This document shows, piece after piece, positions 51,407-59,415 of a stretch of 64,000 nt of DNA. Numbering within the stretch: the stretch's first letter is position 1; every line of letters begins with the position of its first letter. Made by a program: the position numbers and the translations under genes. The DNA is taken from positions 480,306 through 544,305 of the forward strand of contig NZ_LT984895.1 of the NCBI RefSeq assembly GCF_900258505.1, written 5' to 3'. The notes under the pieces were generated by a model. That model was given only the letters and a program-made list of their open reading frames with translations. It was not told where the DNA came from and did not search any database. The stretch is from Brachybacterium timonense. Lineage in GTDB: Bacteria; Actinomycetota; Actinomycetes; Actinomycetales; Dermabacteraceae.

Positions 51407-53557
51407 TCAGATCATCTCGGTCGCCCCGATCTGGTCGAGCAGCCATGCCATCTCGTCGGCCCGCTGCTCCCACTTCGCGTAGCGGCCTGAGCGGCCGCCA
51501 TGCCCGGCGACCATCTCGCAGCGGAACACGATCGGGCGCTTCGTCTGGTCGCTGGTGACCGTCTCCCGCAGTCGGGCGATCCACTTGGCGGGCTCGACGA
51601 AGAACACGCGGGTGTCGTTGAGCGAGGTCGAGGCGAAGATCGCCGGATACTCGACGGCCTTCACGTTCTCGTAGGGGGTGTACTCCTTCATGTACTGGTA
51701 CACCTCGGCGGAGTCCACCGGGTTACCCCATTCCTCCCACTCGCCGACGGTCAGGGGCAGCGACGGATCCAGGATGGTGGTGAGCGCGTCCACGAAGGGC
51801 ACACCCGCGATGATCGCGCGGAACCGCTCCGGTGCGAGGTTCGCGACAGCGCCCATGAGCAGGCCACCGGCAGAGCGGCCCTCGGCGGAGAGGCGATCTG
51901 TGGCCACCCACTTCTCGTCCATCAGGAACGCGGCGGAGTCGACGAAGTCGGTGAAGGTGTTCTTCTTGTTCAGCAGCTTGCCGCTCTCGTACCAGCTGCG
52001 ACCCATCTCGCCGCCACCGCGGATGTGGGCGATGGCGAGCACGACGCCGCGATCCAGCAGCGACAGGCGGGTGGCCACGAAGCTCGGGTCGATCGAGGCC
52101 TCGTAGGAGCCGTAACCGTACAGGTAGCCGGGGTTGGTGCCGTCGGCCTGCACTTCCTTGCGAGTGACCAGGGAGATCGGGATCTGCGTGCCGTCGGCGG
52201 CAGGCGCCCACAGGCGCTTCTCGACGTACATCTCCGGGTCGTAGTTCGGTACCGGGGTACGACGCAGCACGGTCGATTCGCCGGTGGCGACGGAGACCTC
52301 CGCGATGGTGGGCGGGGTGAGCATGCTGGTCAGTTGGTAGCGGATGATGTCCTGCTCCCAGTTCATGTTCTCTGCCAGCCACACGGAGTCGAGCTCGCCG
52401 CCGTGGGTGACGTCCCTGGCTCCGTCGATGTCCCAGATCGCAGCGAGGTCGGAGGCGTCGGCGGCGCTGCGCTGCAGGATCCGGACCGTGGCGAGGCCGC
52501 CGGAGCGCAGTTCGATGGCGGCGGCACCGGCGAAGGCGCTCACGGACTCGATGCGCTCGCCGTCGGCGGCCTTGACGAGGGTGGTCCACTCGGCGGGGGC
52601 GTCGAGCGTGGCAGCGGCGATCTCGAAGCCGACGCAGTCGCCGTTGTGGACGATCAGCAGGTGGTCGCCGGCATGCTCGACCTGGTACTCCAGGCCGGGA
52701 CGGCGGCCCGCGGTGGGGCGCGGCGCGGAGGTCGGGTCGTTCAGGTCCAGCAGCCAGAACTCGCTGGTGGTGGTCGAGCCGGCACCGATCACCAGGGTCG
52801 AGTGATCACCGGAGACGGAGAAGCCGATGGTGAAACGCTCGTCAGGCTCCTCGATCACCAGCTCGTCGGTGGAGGCGTCGGATCCGATGCGGTGGCGCCA
52901 GATCTGGTGTTGACGCCAGGCGTCGTCGACGCGGGCGTAGAACAGGTACTGCAGGTCGGGGGAGAAGGCGAGGCCGTAGCCGGTGTTGGTGACGGACTCG
53001 TCGATGATCTCGCCGGAGGCCAGGTCCTTGATGCGGATGGTGAAGCGCTCATCGCCGGCGACGTCCACTGCGTAGGCGAGCAGCGCGTGATCGGGGGAGG
53101 GCCGGAAGCCGCCGAGCTGGTAGAACTCCTGGCCGGCGGCTTCGGCCTGCGCGTCCAGCAGCACCTCCTCGCCGTCCAGCAGCACGCCCGGCTCGATCTG
53201 CGGGACGCCGCCCGGGCCGCGGGTCAGGCCCTGGTGGTCCTTCACACGGGTGTACTTCGGGTAGTCGTCACCTTCGGTGGTGCGCACGATGTACCAGTAC
53301 TCGCCGTGGCGCACCGGCACGGACAGGTCCGTCTCCTGCGTGTGGCCGATGAACTCTGTGACCAGCTGCTGGCGCAGATCTGCGAGGTGGGCGGTGCGGG
53401 CGTCGGCATAGGCGTTCTCCGCCTCGAGATGCGCGATGACCTCCGGGTCGGTCTTGTCACGCATCCACTCGTACGGGTCGACGACGGTGTCGCCGTGAGC
53501 AGTGCGCTCGGTGTCGCGGTGCGGCGGGCGGGGTGCTGCGGGGATCGTGTGCGTCAT
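51407..53557 (-). CDS. ptrB: Oligopeptidase B-like S9A peptidase
   Basis: 716 residues from ATG 53557; a longer frame exists but lacks support. The N-terminus RDTERTAHGDTVVDPYEWMRDKTDPEV is the signature start of prolyl oligopeptidase/oligopeptidase B proteins. A seven-blade beta-propeller follows. The catalytic Ser is in GRSAGGLL (near 562), the Asp in TSLNDTRV (near 649) and the His in AGHGGRSG (near 686); the last matches oligopeptidase B, which cleaves after basic residues. There is no ribosome binding site; TAGGCT at 53570-53565 places the transcription start next to the ATG, so the mRNA may be leaderless. Confidence 0.9.
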   Translation of the reverse strand: MTHTIPAAPRPPHRDTERTAHGDTVVDPYEWMRDKTDPEVIAHLEAENAYADARTAHLADLRQQLVTEFIGHTQETDLSVPVRHGEYWYIVRTTEGDDYPKYTRVKDHQGLTRGPGGVPQIEPGVLLDGEEVLLDAQAEAAGQEFYQLGGFRPSPDHALLAYAVDVAGDERFTIRIKDLASGEIIDESVTNTGYGLAFSPDLQYLFYARVDDAWRQHQIWRHRIGSDASTDELVIEEPDERFTIGFSVSGDHSTLVIGAGSTTTSEFWLLDLNDPTSAPRPTAGRRPGLEYQVEHAGDHLLIVHNGDCVGFEIAAATLDAPAEWTTLVKAADGERIESVSAFAGAAAIELRSGGLATVRILQRSAADASDLAAIWDIDGARDVTHGGELDSVWLAENMNWEQDIIRYQLTSMLTPPTIAEVSVATGESTVLRRTPVPNYDPEMYVEKRLWAPAADGTQIPISLVTRKEVQADGTNPGYLYGYGSYEASIDPSFVATRLSLLDRGVVLAIAHIRGGGEMGRSWYESGKLLNKKNTFTDFVDSAAFLMDEKWVATDRLSAEGRSAGGLLMGAVANLAPERFRAIIAGVPFVDALTTILDPSLPLTVGEWEEWGNPVDSAEVYQYMKEYTPYENVKAVEYPAIFASTSLNDTRVFFVEPAKWIARLRETVTSDQTKRPIVFRCEMVAGHGGRSGRYAKWEQRADEMAWLLDQIGATEMI

Positions 53558-53632
53558 GGTGCAGAGCCTACGGCCGCGGGGGCGCTGGCTCCCATTGCAC
53601 TCCCGCACAGGCTGGCTGGAGCAGGCTGATTC

Positions 53633-53756
53633 GATCAGGCGGACCAGATCAGGGTGGCTCGATCAGACCGACCGGATCAGGCGGGCCGGATCCGACCGAC
53701 CGTGGCGGTATTCGTGGAGCGATGGCGATATTGGCACGGTCCCACGAATACCGCCA
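53633..53756. repeat. GATCAG-type short repeats and a 15-bp inverted repeat upstream of ptrB
   Basis: GATCAGGCGG, GATCAGGGTGG, GATCAGACCG, GATCAGGCGG and GATCCGACCG follow one another between 53633 and 53700. Next, TGGCGGTATTCGTGG at 53703-53717 and its exact complement at 53742-53756 form a 15-bp stem with a 24-base loop. There is no T-run, so this is not an obvious terminator. It is about 145-200 bp upstream of ptrB and could be an operator or a small mobile repeat. Confidence 0.6.
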
Positions 53757-53835
53757 TGGCTCGACGGCAAGGGTGGTGGTACGACGGACTGCGGCGGAGC
53801 CGATCCTGCAGACCGGCCTCCCCGGCCGCATGCGG

Positions 53836-53875
53836 AGCGGCCCCGCCCCGGGGATGATCCCGGGCCGGGGCCGCT
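53836..53875 (-). terminator. Terminator hairpin after the PhoX phosphatase gene
   Basis: AGCGGCCCC... at 53836-53853 pairs with ...GGGGCCGCT ending at 53875 around a short loop near GATGATC. It lies about 17 bases after the minus-strand stop at 53892. GC-rich without a T-run. Confidence 0.6.
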
Positions 53876-53891
53876 CGGCGAGAGCAGGTGC

Positions 53892-56381
53892 TCAGGCGTC
53901 GTCGGTCGACGGGTCCTGCACGTCACCCTCGTCGGACTCCGCCGCCGCTGGGGCCGGAGCCGCGCCGCTCTTGCGCTTGGCAGCCAGGGCGCCGCCCGCG
54001 CCCAGCAGTGCTGCAGCCGCGGCAGCCGGAGCGGCCAGGCCGAAACCGGTGCGCGCCAGGCCCGAGCCGCCGGAGGAACCGGTGCGGCCAGCCGAGCCAC
54101 CGCCGCTCGTGTCACCGCCGGAGCCGCCGCGTCCGTCGGAGCCGCCGCGTCCGCCGGAGTTGCCCGAGCCGCCCGTGTCGCCGGAGCCGCCCGTGTCGCC
54201 GGAGCCGCCCGTGTCGCCGGAGCCGCCCGCGTTGTCCGAACCGCCAGTGTCGTCGGAGCCGCCCGTGTCACCGGAGCCACCGCCGTCAGAGGGGTCGGGC
54301 TCCGGTGCCGGCTCGCCGCCGCCGTCGGAGGGATCGGGATTCGGCGCCGGCTCTGCCGGAACAGGCAGCACCTGCACGACCGTCGGCCGCGGGCCCTTCT
54401 TGTCGTAGTCCGGGAAGAAGGAGTGCTGGTCTTCGAAGGAGCCGTCCTCGCCCGGATGCTGCACCGAGACGAAGGCCGTCATCTCGGCATCACGCACGAC
54501 CGGTCCGCAGGTCTCCGCCTCACGAGGAACCGACAGGAACTGCTCGACGCGGCCGCGGGCATCGCCGTTGAGGGTGACGCGGAACAGGCCATCGCAGTAG
54601 CCGATGCCGTCGGGGGCGCCGTCCGTGGAGATCCACAGGTTGCCCACCGAGTCGAAGGCCAGGTTGTCCGGGCAGGAGATCGGGGAGACCTTCTCGGTCG
54701 GGAAGCCGGAGAAGTACGTGGCGTCGCCCTGGGCGGGGTCGCCGCAGACCATCAGCAGGTTCCAGGTGAAGTCGGTGGAGGTCTGGTCGCCAGCCTCGTC
54801 GATCTCCACGATGTGGCCGTCGCGGTTCTCGTAGCGCGGGTTCGCCTCGTCCACGCCCTTCTCCGGGGTGCGCTTGGAGTTGTTCGTGCAGGCCATGTAC
54901 ACGCGACGCGAGTGCAGGGAGGGCTCGACATCCTCGGGGCGGTCCATCTTGGTGGGCTGGACCTTGTCTGCCGCCACGCGGGTGTGCACCAGCACCTCCT
55001 CAACGGTCATGCCCTCGACCATGGACTTCCCGTCCTTGACCAGCGGCAGCCATTCGCCGGTGCCGTCGAAGGAGCCGTCGGCGGGGACCGTGCCGGAGCC
55101 GTCGATCTCGGAGGCCGGGGAGCTGCCGGTGAAGCGTGCGACGTACAGATCGCCCTTCTCCAGCAGCGTCATGTTGTGGGCGCGGTCGCCCTCGACGTAC
55201 TTCTCGGCGGAGACGAACTTGTACAGGTACTCGAAGCGCTCGTCATCGCCGGTGTAGGCCACAACATGGCCGTTCTCGGCGACGATGACGTTGGCGCCCT
55301 CATGCTTGAAGCGGCCCAGTGAGCTGTGCTTCTTCGGGGTCGATTCCGGATCCCACGGGTCGACCTCGATGATGTAGCCGAAGCGGTTCAGCTCGTTCTC
55401 GTAGCCAGCATTGGTGGTGTCGAAACGGTCCTCGAGCTTCTCGAAGCCGTACACCGAGGGCTCGTTCGTGAAGCCGTAGCGCTCCTGCTCGGGGCTGGTG
55501 CCCTCGGCCACGAAGTAGCCGTGGAAGTTCTCCTCGCCGCTCAGCAGCGTGCCCCACGGGGTGAGGCCGCCGGAGCAGTTGGCGAAGGTGCCCAGGATCG
55601 TGCGGCCCTCGGAGTCATCCGTGGTCTTGACCAGGTCGGAGCCGGCAGCGGGGCCGGTCAGCTCGAACTTGGTCTTGTGGATGAGGAAGCGACGGTTCAG
55701 GTCCCCGCCCTGCACGTACCGGTACGGTTCGGAGACGGAATCGCGCTTGAGCTCGACGACGGACAGGCCCTGCGCAGCACGGGAGATCTCCAGCTGCGTT
55801 TTCTCGTCCATGGTCTCGGGGAACATGATGCCGGGGTTCGTGTACTCCTGGTTCACGAACATGACAGCGCGAAGACCGTCGGAGCCGGGGATCTCCTGGA
55901 TCTCCGTGTAGTCGTTGTTGTAGCCGAACTGCTGCTCCTGCGCTTCCGGTGTCTGGTTGTCCCAGTCGAACTCCGGTGCCTCGGAGAACAGTGGGTCGCC
56001 CCAGCGGACCACGACGTGGTGCTCGAAGCCCTCCGGCACGACGAACTCGTCGGTGTCCTTGTCCACGGGCGCGATCGCGGTGAACTCAAGCGTGCTCCCG
56101 TTGGGGGCCTTCGCGGGCATCGGGCCGACGACCTCAGCACCGGTGGGCTGCGCGAGGGCGCCCTGGGTGCCGGCGAGCGCGATCGCCACGGCGCCTGCGG
56201 AGCCGCCCAGAAGGGAGCGGCGGCTGAGCGCCGACTGCGCGATCTCGCGGAAAGTTGTGCCGGCCGAGGTGTTGCAGACCTCGCGAGCGCACTGGTTGTC
56301 GCACTTCAGGGCGCAGGTGACCGCCGAGCGCTTGCCGCGGGTATGGCCCTGCATGAGGAGGGGGAGCTGGAGTCGAGCCAC
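53892..56381 (-). CDS. PhoX-family alkaline phosphatase, predicted cell-wall anchored
   Basis: 829 residues from GTG 56381. The N-terminal TCALKCDNQCAREVCNTSAG block and TAT signal SRRSLLGGSAG (around 53-63) are typical of PhoX (DUF839) phosphatases, which are exported folded with Fe/Ca cofactors. NCSGGLTPWGTLLSGEENFHGYF, RFKHEGANVIVAENGHVVAYTGDD and YMACTNNSKR are conserved PhoX segments. Unlike most PhoX, it has a C-terminal tail of about 150 residues: GSGDTGG repeats, then LARTG, a hydrophobic stretch and AAKRK, the order of a sortase signal. It probably releases phosphate from organic esters at the cell surface. Confidence 0.88.
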   Translation of the reverse strand: MARLQLPLLMQGHTRGKRSAVTCALKCDNQCAREVCNTSAGTTFREIAQSALSRRSLLGGSAGAVAIALAGTQGALAQPTGAEVVGPMPAKAPNGSTLEFTAIAPVDKDTDEFVVPEGFEHHVVVRWGDPLFSEAPEFDWDNQTPEAQEQQFGYNNDYTEIQEIPGSDGLRAVMFVNQEYTNPGIMFPETMDEKTQLEISRAAQGLSVVELKRDSVSEPYRYVQGGDLNRRFLIHKTKFELTGPAAGSDLVKTTDDSEGRTILGTFANCSGGLTPWGTLLSGEENFHGYFVAEGTSPEQERYGFTNEPSVYGFEKLEDRFDTTNAGYENELNRFGYIIEVDPWDPESTPKKHSSLGRFKHEGANVIVAENGHVVAYTGDDERFEYLYKFVSAEKYVEGDRAHNMTLLEKGDLYVARFTGSSPASEIDGSGTVPADGSFDGTGEWLPLVKDGKSMVEGMTVEEVLVHTRVAADKVQPTKMDRPEDVEPSLHSRRVYMACTNNSKRTPEKGVDEANPRYENRDGHIVEIDEAGDQTSTDFTWNLLMVCGDPAQGDATYFSGFPTEKVSPISCPDNLAFDSVGNLWISTDGAPDGIGYCDGLFRVTLNGDARGRVEQFLSVPREAETCGPVVRDAEMTAFVSVQHPGEDGSFEDQHSFFPDYDKKGPRPTVVQVLPVPAEPAPNPDPSDGGGEPAPEPDPSDGGGSGDTGGSDDTGGSDNAGGSGDTGGSGDTGGSGDTGGSGNSGGRGGSDGRGGSGGDTSGGGSAGRTGSSGGSGLARTGFGLAAPAAAAAALLGAGGALAAKRKSGAAPAPAAAESDEGDVQDPSTDDA

Positions 56382-56639
56382 GTGTCATTCCCATCGTGAG
56401 GTGTGCCGCGGCGGCTCCGCGGCAACTGGAAAAGCTCGGCCTACCTTCTCGTCTTGCTATGGCGAAATGGGGACGACAATGTGAACGCCAGAGGACGGAT
56501 TCATGTTCTGCATCACAGCTGGTTGATGACTGGGGAGCGGGGCGTCGACGAGCAGCGTCGGGCACGACGTGCGTGATCCGCCTCGCGTCGCGGGCCGCAG
56601 GATTGAACGCCGGGTGTCCACGCCGTTACGATGGCCGAC
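56382..56639. other. Intergenic region between PhoX and tRNA-Ser
   Basis: No gene is seen. On the minus strand, 5' of PhoX, GTTCACA near 56480 resembles one unit of an actinobacterial PHO box (GTTCACC), but the second direct repeat at 11-base spacing is missing. CCGCGGC/GCCGCGG stems lie just upstream of the start. Confidence 0.35.
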
Positions 56640-56727
56640 GGTAGCGTGTCCGAGCGGCCGAAGGTGCATCACTCGAAATGATGTGTACGGTAACCCCGTA
56701 CCGCGGGTTCAAATCCCGCCGCTACCG
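56640..56727 (+). tRNA. tRNA-Ser (anticodon CGA)
   Basis: An 88-base cloverleaf. The acceptor stem GGTAGCG pairs with CGCTACC at 56720-56726, and G56727 is the discriminator. The anticodon stem CATCA.../...TGATG encloses loop CTCGAAA, giving anticodon CGA (reads UCG). The long variable arm TACGGTAACCCCGTA identifies a class II tRNA, and GGTTCAAATCC is the T-loop. CCA is not encoded. Confidence 0.97.
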
Positions 56728-56759
56728 CCGCTGACCTGGGGAAATGCCTCCGGGTTGCG

Positions 56760-56790
56760 AAAGGGTCCTGCGTGGGCAGGGCCCTTTCTG
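56760..56790 (+). terminator. Terminator after tRNA-Ser
   Basis: AAAGGGTCCTGC at 56760-56771 pairs with GCAGGGCCCTTT at 56777-56788, followed by CT. It ends 24 bases before IS copy 2 begins. Confidence 0.7.
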
Positions 56791-56805
56791 TATGGGGGCG
56801 GGGGT

Positions 56806-56813
56806 GCAACCGG
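56806..56813 (+). repeat. Target-site duplication, IS copy 2 (left)
   Basis: GCAACCGG here is repeated at 58119-58126, directly outside the two inverted repeats. Confidence 0.9.
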
Positions 56814-58118
56814 GGGTTATTGGCCAAAATGTGTGTATGGCCGGGGCGTGTCGTGGCGGGGTCAGGGGTGTGTTCGGCCGGCCCAGCCGTGTTGGATTCC
56901 GTTGCCGTCTTCCCAGGAGAAGCTGGTGCCGAGGGTGGGGCCGGGCTCCGGGCCTGGAGTGATCGCCGGTCGCGCTGGTGGCGGTTTCCAGTGCTCTTCG
57001 CGTGCGAGTGACCAGGGCTCTCGTGGGGTTGCGGTGAGGGAGTCCAGGAGCCATTCCGCGGCTCGTCTGGCGTGGTCCGCGGGCATTCCGCGGTGGCGTC
57101 TGAGGAGGTCCTTGACGGCCGTGTTCTGAGCGCCTTCCAGGGGTGATGTCGTCCGGGGCAGCGGCTTGTCGATGTCGGGGGCGAGTTCGAGCCAGGCGAA
57201 GAGGTTCTCGTGCTTGATCAGGCCGCGGAACAAGCCACGAACACTGCGGAGGTCTCGGTGCGTGTACCACCACGGCTTCGCCAATGGCACTGATCGTGGG
57301 CGTTCTGTGCCGGTTCGTGCGTAGGTGCGTTGGCGGAGGAACTCGTTCCAGCGTGCTTCCCAGGACGCGTAGGCACCGAGCCAGAGAGCGGCCTGATCGA
57401 TGTTCTGAATCTTCATGAGCGCCCTGGTCAGTGCCAGGATCTGCCTCCCGGCCTCGAGGCGTGGGGCAAGCGTGGTGTAGCGGCGGACGTTCTGGAAGAT
57501 GTGGAAGTAGCAGCGTTGGACGCGTGCTTGGGGCCAGTGCTCGTGCACGGCTGCGTGCAGTCCCGTTCCACCGTCTGTGACGACCAGACGTGGTGCGGGC
57601 CAGCGCTGCAGGATCTGAGCCCAGGCGATCTTCTTCTCCCGGTCGCACCACTGCCAGTCCAGCACGTAATGACCGTTAGTCGCGATCAGCAGGCACCAGT
57701 TCTGGAAGTAGGTGCCATCGAGCATGACCACGTCGTGGAGCTCGCCCGTGGGCAGTGGCGGCGGGACCTCGATACGCCAGCACCAGCGCAGACGGCGGCG
57801 GAGCGTGCGATCGCTGCCGGCCCAGGCCGGTGGCCTCTCGCCCTTCAGCAGCCAGGCATGGAACCACTCCAGCTCAGCTCGATGGCTGATGTCGGGACGG
57901 TCCAGGACGGTGCTGGAGCCGCAGGAGCGACACCGCCACCTCGTCCGCCCCGCTGAGGTCTTCCCGCTCTTGACCAGGGACTGATCACATACACGACACC
58001 GAGGCCGATTACCAGGAGGCGACACCCAACATGCTTCCAAAGCATGTCAACACCCCTAAACCCCCAGGTCAGGGCCCAGAATCAGCCGGATCCATACACA
58101 CAATCTGGCCTATAACCC
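56814..58118 (-). mobile_element. IS1249-type insertion sequence (IS256 family), copy 2
   Basis: 1305 bp, the same length and orientation as the copy at 16456-17760. The inverted repeats begin GGGTTATTGGCC and end GGCCTATAACCC, and the 8-bp duplication is GCAACCGG. Differences from copy 1 that I noticed are concentrated in three spots: the left inverted repeat, a four-base cluster in the transposase gene (all synonymous), and the right non-coding end. It lies just beyond the tRNA-Ser terminator. Confidence 0.92.
56862..58040 (-). CDS. IS1249-type transposase (IS256 family), copy 2
   Basis: 392 residues, apparently identical in sequence to the product of the first copy: N-terminal zinc ribbon and DDE residues Asp108, Asp156 and Glu302. 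No frameshift or internal stop, so it is probably functional. ATG 58040 used; GTG 58025 is an alternative. Confidence 0.93.
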   Translation of the reverse strand: MEACWVSPPGNRPRCRVCDQSLVKSGKTSAGRTRWRCRSCGSSTVLDRPDISHRAELEWFHAWLLKGERPPAWAGSDRTLRRRLRWCWRIEVPPPLPTGELHDVVMLDGTYFQNWCLLIATNGHYVLDWQWCDREKKIAWAQILQRWPAPRLVVTDGGTGLHAAVHEHWPQARVQRCYFHIFQNVRRYTTLAPRLEAGRQILALTRALMKIQNIDQAALWLGAYASWEARWNEFLRQRTYARTGTERPRSVPLAKPWWYTHRDLRSVRGLFRGLIKHENLFAWLELAPDIDKPLPRTTSPLEGAQNTAVKDLLRRHRGMPADHARRAAEWLLDSLTATPREPWSLAREEHWKPPPARPAITPGPEPGPTLGTSFSWEDGNGIQHGWAGRTHP

Positions 58119-58126
58119 GCAACCGG
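58119..58126 (+). repeat. Target-site duplication, IS copy 2 (right)
   Basis: GCAACCGG matches 56806-56813 exactly and abuts the inverted repeat ending at 58118. Confidence 0.9.
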
Positions 58127-58511
58127 GGTAGGGGCGCTTCAAGCGTCCGGCCTGCCGAGCATGCCCCGAGATCTGCATCGTCCGCCCGATTCGCGCCGCG
58201 TCGTCAGTCGTGACGCATCGTCTGATTCGCTGAACGGGCCACCTCGTCCGCGCGCTATAACCTCCGTGTGTTCAGGCGTGGTTCACCTTGGGGTCATCCG
58301 GAGTGCACTTGAGATTCGTGCATCCGTCCATAAGGGGGCTCTGCCTGCGGCGTCACCCCATGATGCGATCGTCCGCGTGGTAGATTCACCCCTGCCCGTC
58401 AGGGGAAGGCGACACTGTCGCCCCGCCCTCGGCCCCGATGTGGGATCCGGGGGCGGGGGCGGCCCGCCCGTCCAGAGCGCGGCGGGATGCAGAACCGTCG
58501 GCCGTGCGCAT
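58127..58511. other. Intergenic region, no gene recognised
   Basis: 385 bp between IS copy 2 and the 3' end of the hypothetical gene. Several short GC-rich palindromes are present (e.g. CCCCTG/CAGGGG near 58389-58406, CCCGC runs near 58420-58470), and a TAGATT near 58381 could be a -10. No ORF, tRNA or riboswitch motif was identified. Confidence 0.4.
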
Positions 58512-59378
58512 CTAGCGGTGCCGACCCACCACGCCCGGGGAGTCGTACCCGGACATCCCTGGGCCGAGCGCCTGCACACCGGTGGGACCCAGCGCGTCGC
58601 GCCCCTGATCGGTGAGCCGGAACCACGCGATCATGTCGCGCCCAGGTTCACGACCGCCGATCGCCAACCAGGTGGTACCGATGTGTTCGATGATCTGCTC
58701 GATCGGCATCGACCACGCAGAGAAGGCACCGTCGGTGACGAAGCCGGCCTCCAGCTCGCCGCGCACAAGCAGGCGCGCGAGAACCAGTGGACCGCGACGT
58801 TCGAACTCGTCGTCCGCCACGGCTCCGGCCTGGGTGAGCGCGGCCACCACATGCCCCGGGTGGATGAACGGCTCATTCTGCGCCGCCCGCAGGACCGCCC
58901 GCTCGACCCCACCGATCGACGATTCGCGATGTCGGGCAAGAGCCTCCGCTGTCGCGTGGACGGGCCCGCTCGGGCCCGCCGAGCTCACCTGGCCGGAGTG
59001 ATCAGCCCGCACCACAACCCCGTACGGGCCTGTCACAGTCCACGGCGCCCTGGTCTCGAGCGGCAGTGGGCCGGCCGGTCCGTCGAGGGTGACCAGCAGA
59101 TCGCCGTCGCGCCCTACCGTGCTCTGCGCGCACCGCGCCCCGAGTGCTCGCGGATCTCGCAGCGTGAGAGCGATATCCGCCAGACGCTGCTCACGAGATT
59201 CGATCACCCAGCCACGATCGAAGACACATCGCGTCCCGCGCCGCTCGACAGCGGTGTGGATGATTCGTTGCCCGGTCAATGCCTGCAGCGGGGTCAGAGC
59301 CGACGGATCGGGGTCGCCGTGAAGAAAGGGGAGCATCCCTTGATTGTGCCCGCCTGTGCTCACACCTGCATGGCGCAT
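58512..59378 (-). CDS. Hypothetical protein, 288 aa
   Basis: No family recognised. The first part is beta-rich (about 35-130), followed by helical segments with VERAVLRAAQNEP and IHPGHVVAALTQAGAVADDEF. The last third ends MIAWFRLTDQGRDALGP, the wing pattern of a winged-helix domain, so DNA binding is possible. ATG 59378 opens the frame; ATG 59336 (MLPFLHG) may be the true start, but neither has a clear ribosome binding site. It is divergent from the TetR gene, with 37 bp between the longest starts. Confidence 0.5.
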   Translation of the reverse strand: MRHAGVSTGGHNQGMLPFLHGDPDPSALTPLQALTGQRIIHTAVERRGTRCVFDRGWVIESREQRLADIALTLRDPRALGARCAQSTVGRDGDLLVTLDGPAGPLPLETRAPWTVTGPYGVVVRADHSGQVSSAGPSGPVHATAEALARHRESSIGGVERAVLRAAQNEPFIHPGHVVAALTQAGAVADDEFERRGPLVLARLLVRGELEAGFVTDGAFSAWSMPIEQIIEHIGTTWLAIGGREPGRDMIAWFRLTDQGRDALGPTGVQALGPGMSGYDSPGVVGRHR

Positions 59379-59395
59379 ACTCAGAATCCTGCAAG

Positions 59396-59409
59396 ATCCT
59401 GCATAGGAT
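59396..59409 (+). promoter_or_regulatory. Inverted repeat over the -10 of the TetR gene (candidate autoregulatory operator)
   Basis: ATCCT at 59396-59400 and AGGAT at 59405-59409 flank GCAT. AGGAT is part of the -10 TAGGAT (59404-59409), and the ATG follows after six bases, so the message would be leaderless. A second ATCCTGCA lies ten bases upstream (59386-59393). The arrangement suits repression by the encoded TetR dimer. Confidence 0.45.
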
Positions 59410-59415
59410 GAGGGT

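Noticed and set aside
51500-53629. A 709-codon plus-strand open frame opposite the ptrB gene
   Set aside because: Its product is Gly/Val/Arg-rich with no domain, and it mirrors the codon structure of the well-supported S9A peptidase on the other strand. High GC keeps antisense frames open.
54130-54300. Short tandem repeats that might be taken for a CRISPR array
   Set aside because: The 15- to 18-bp units are in frame with and encode Gly/Ser/Asp repeats of the PhoX protein; there are no unique spacers.
55326-56399. A 357-codon plus-strand open frame opposite the PhoX gene
   Set aside because: Antisense shadow of the PhoX coding sequence; no domain and no start signal.
16456-58118. A 41-kb composite transposon bounded by the two IS copies
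   Set aside because: Each copy has its own complete 8-bp target duplication, so they inserted independently; the interval contains housekeeping genes.
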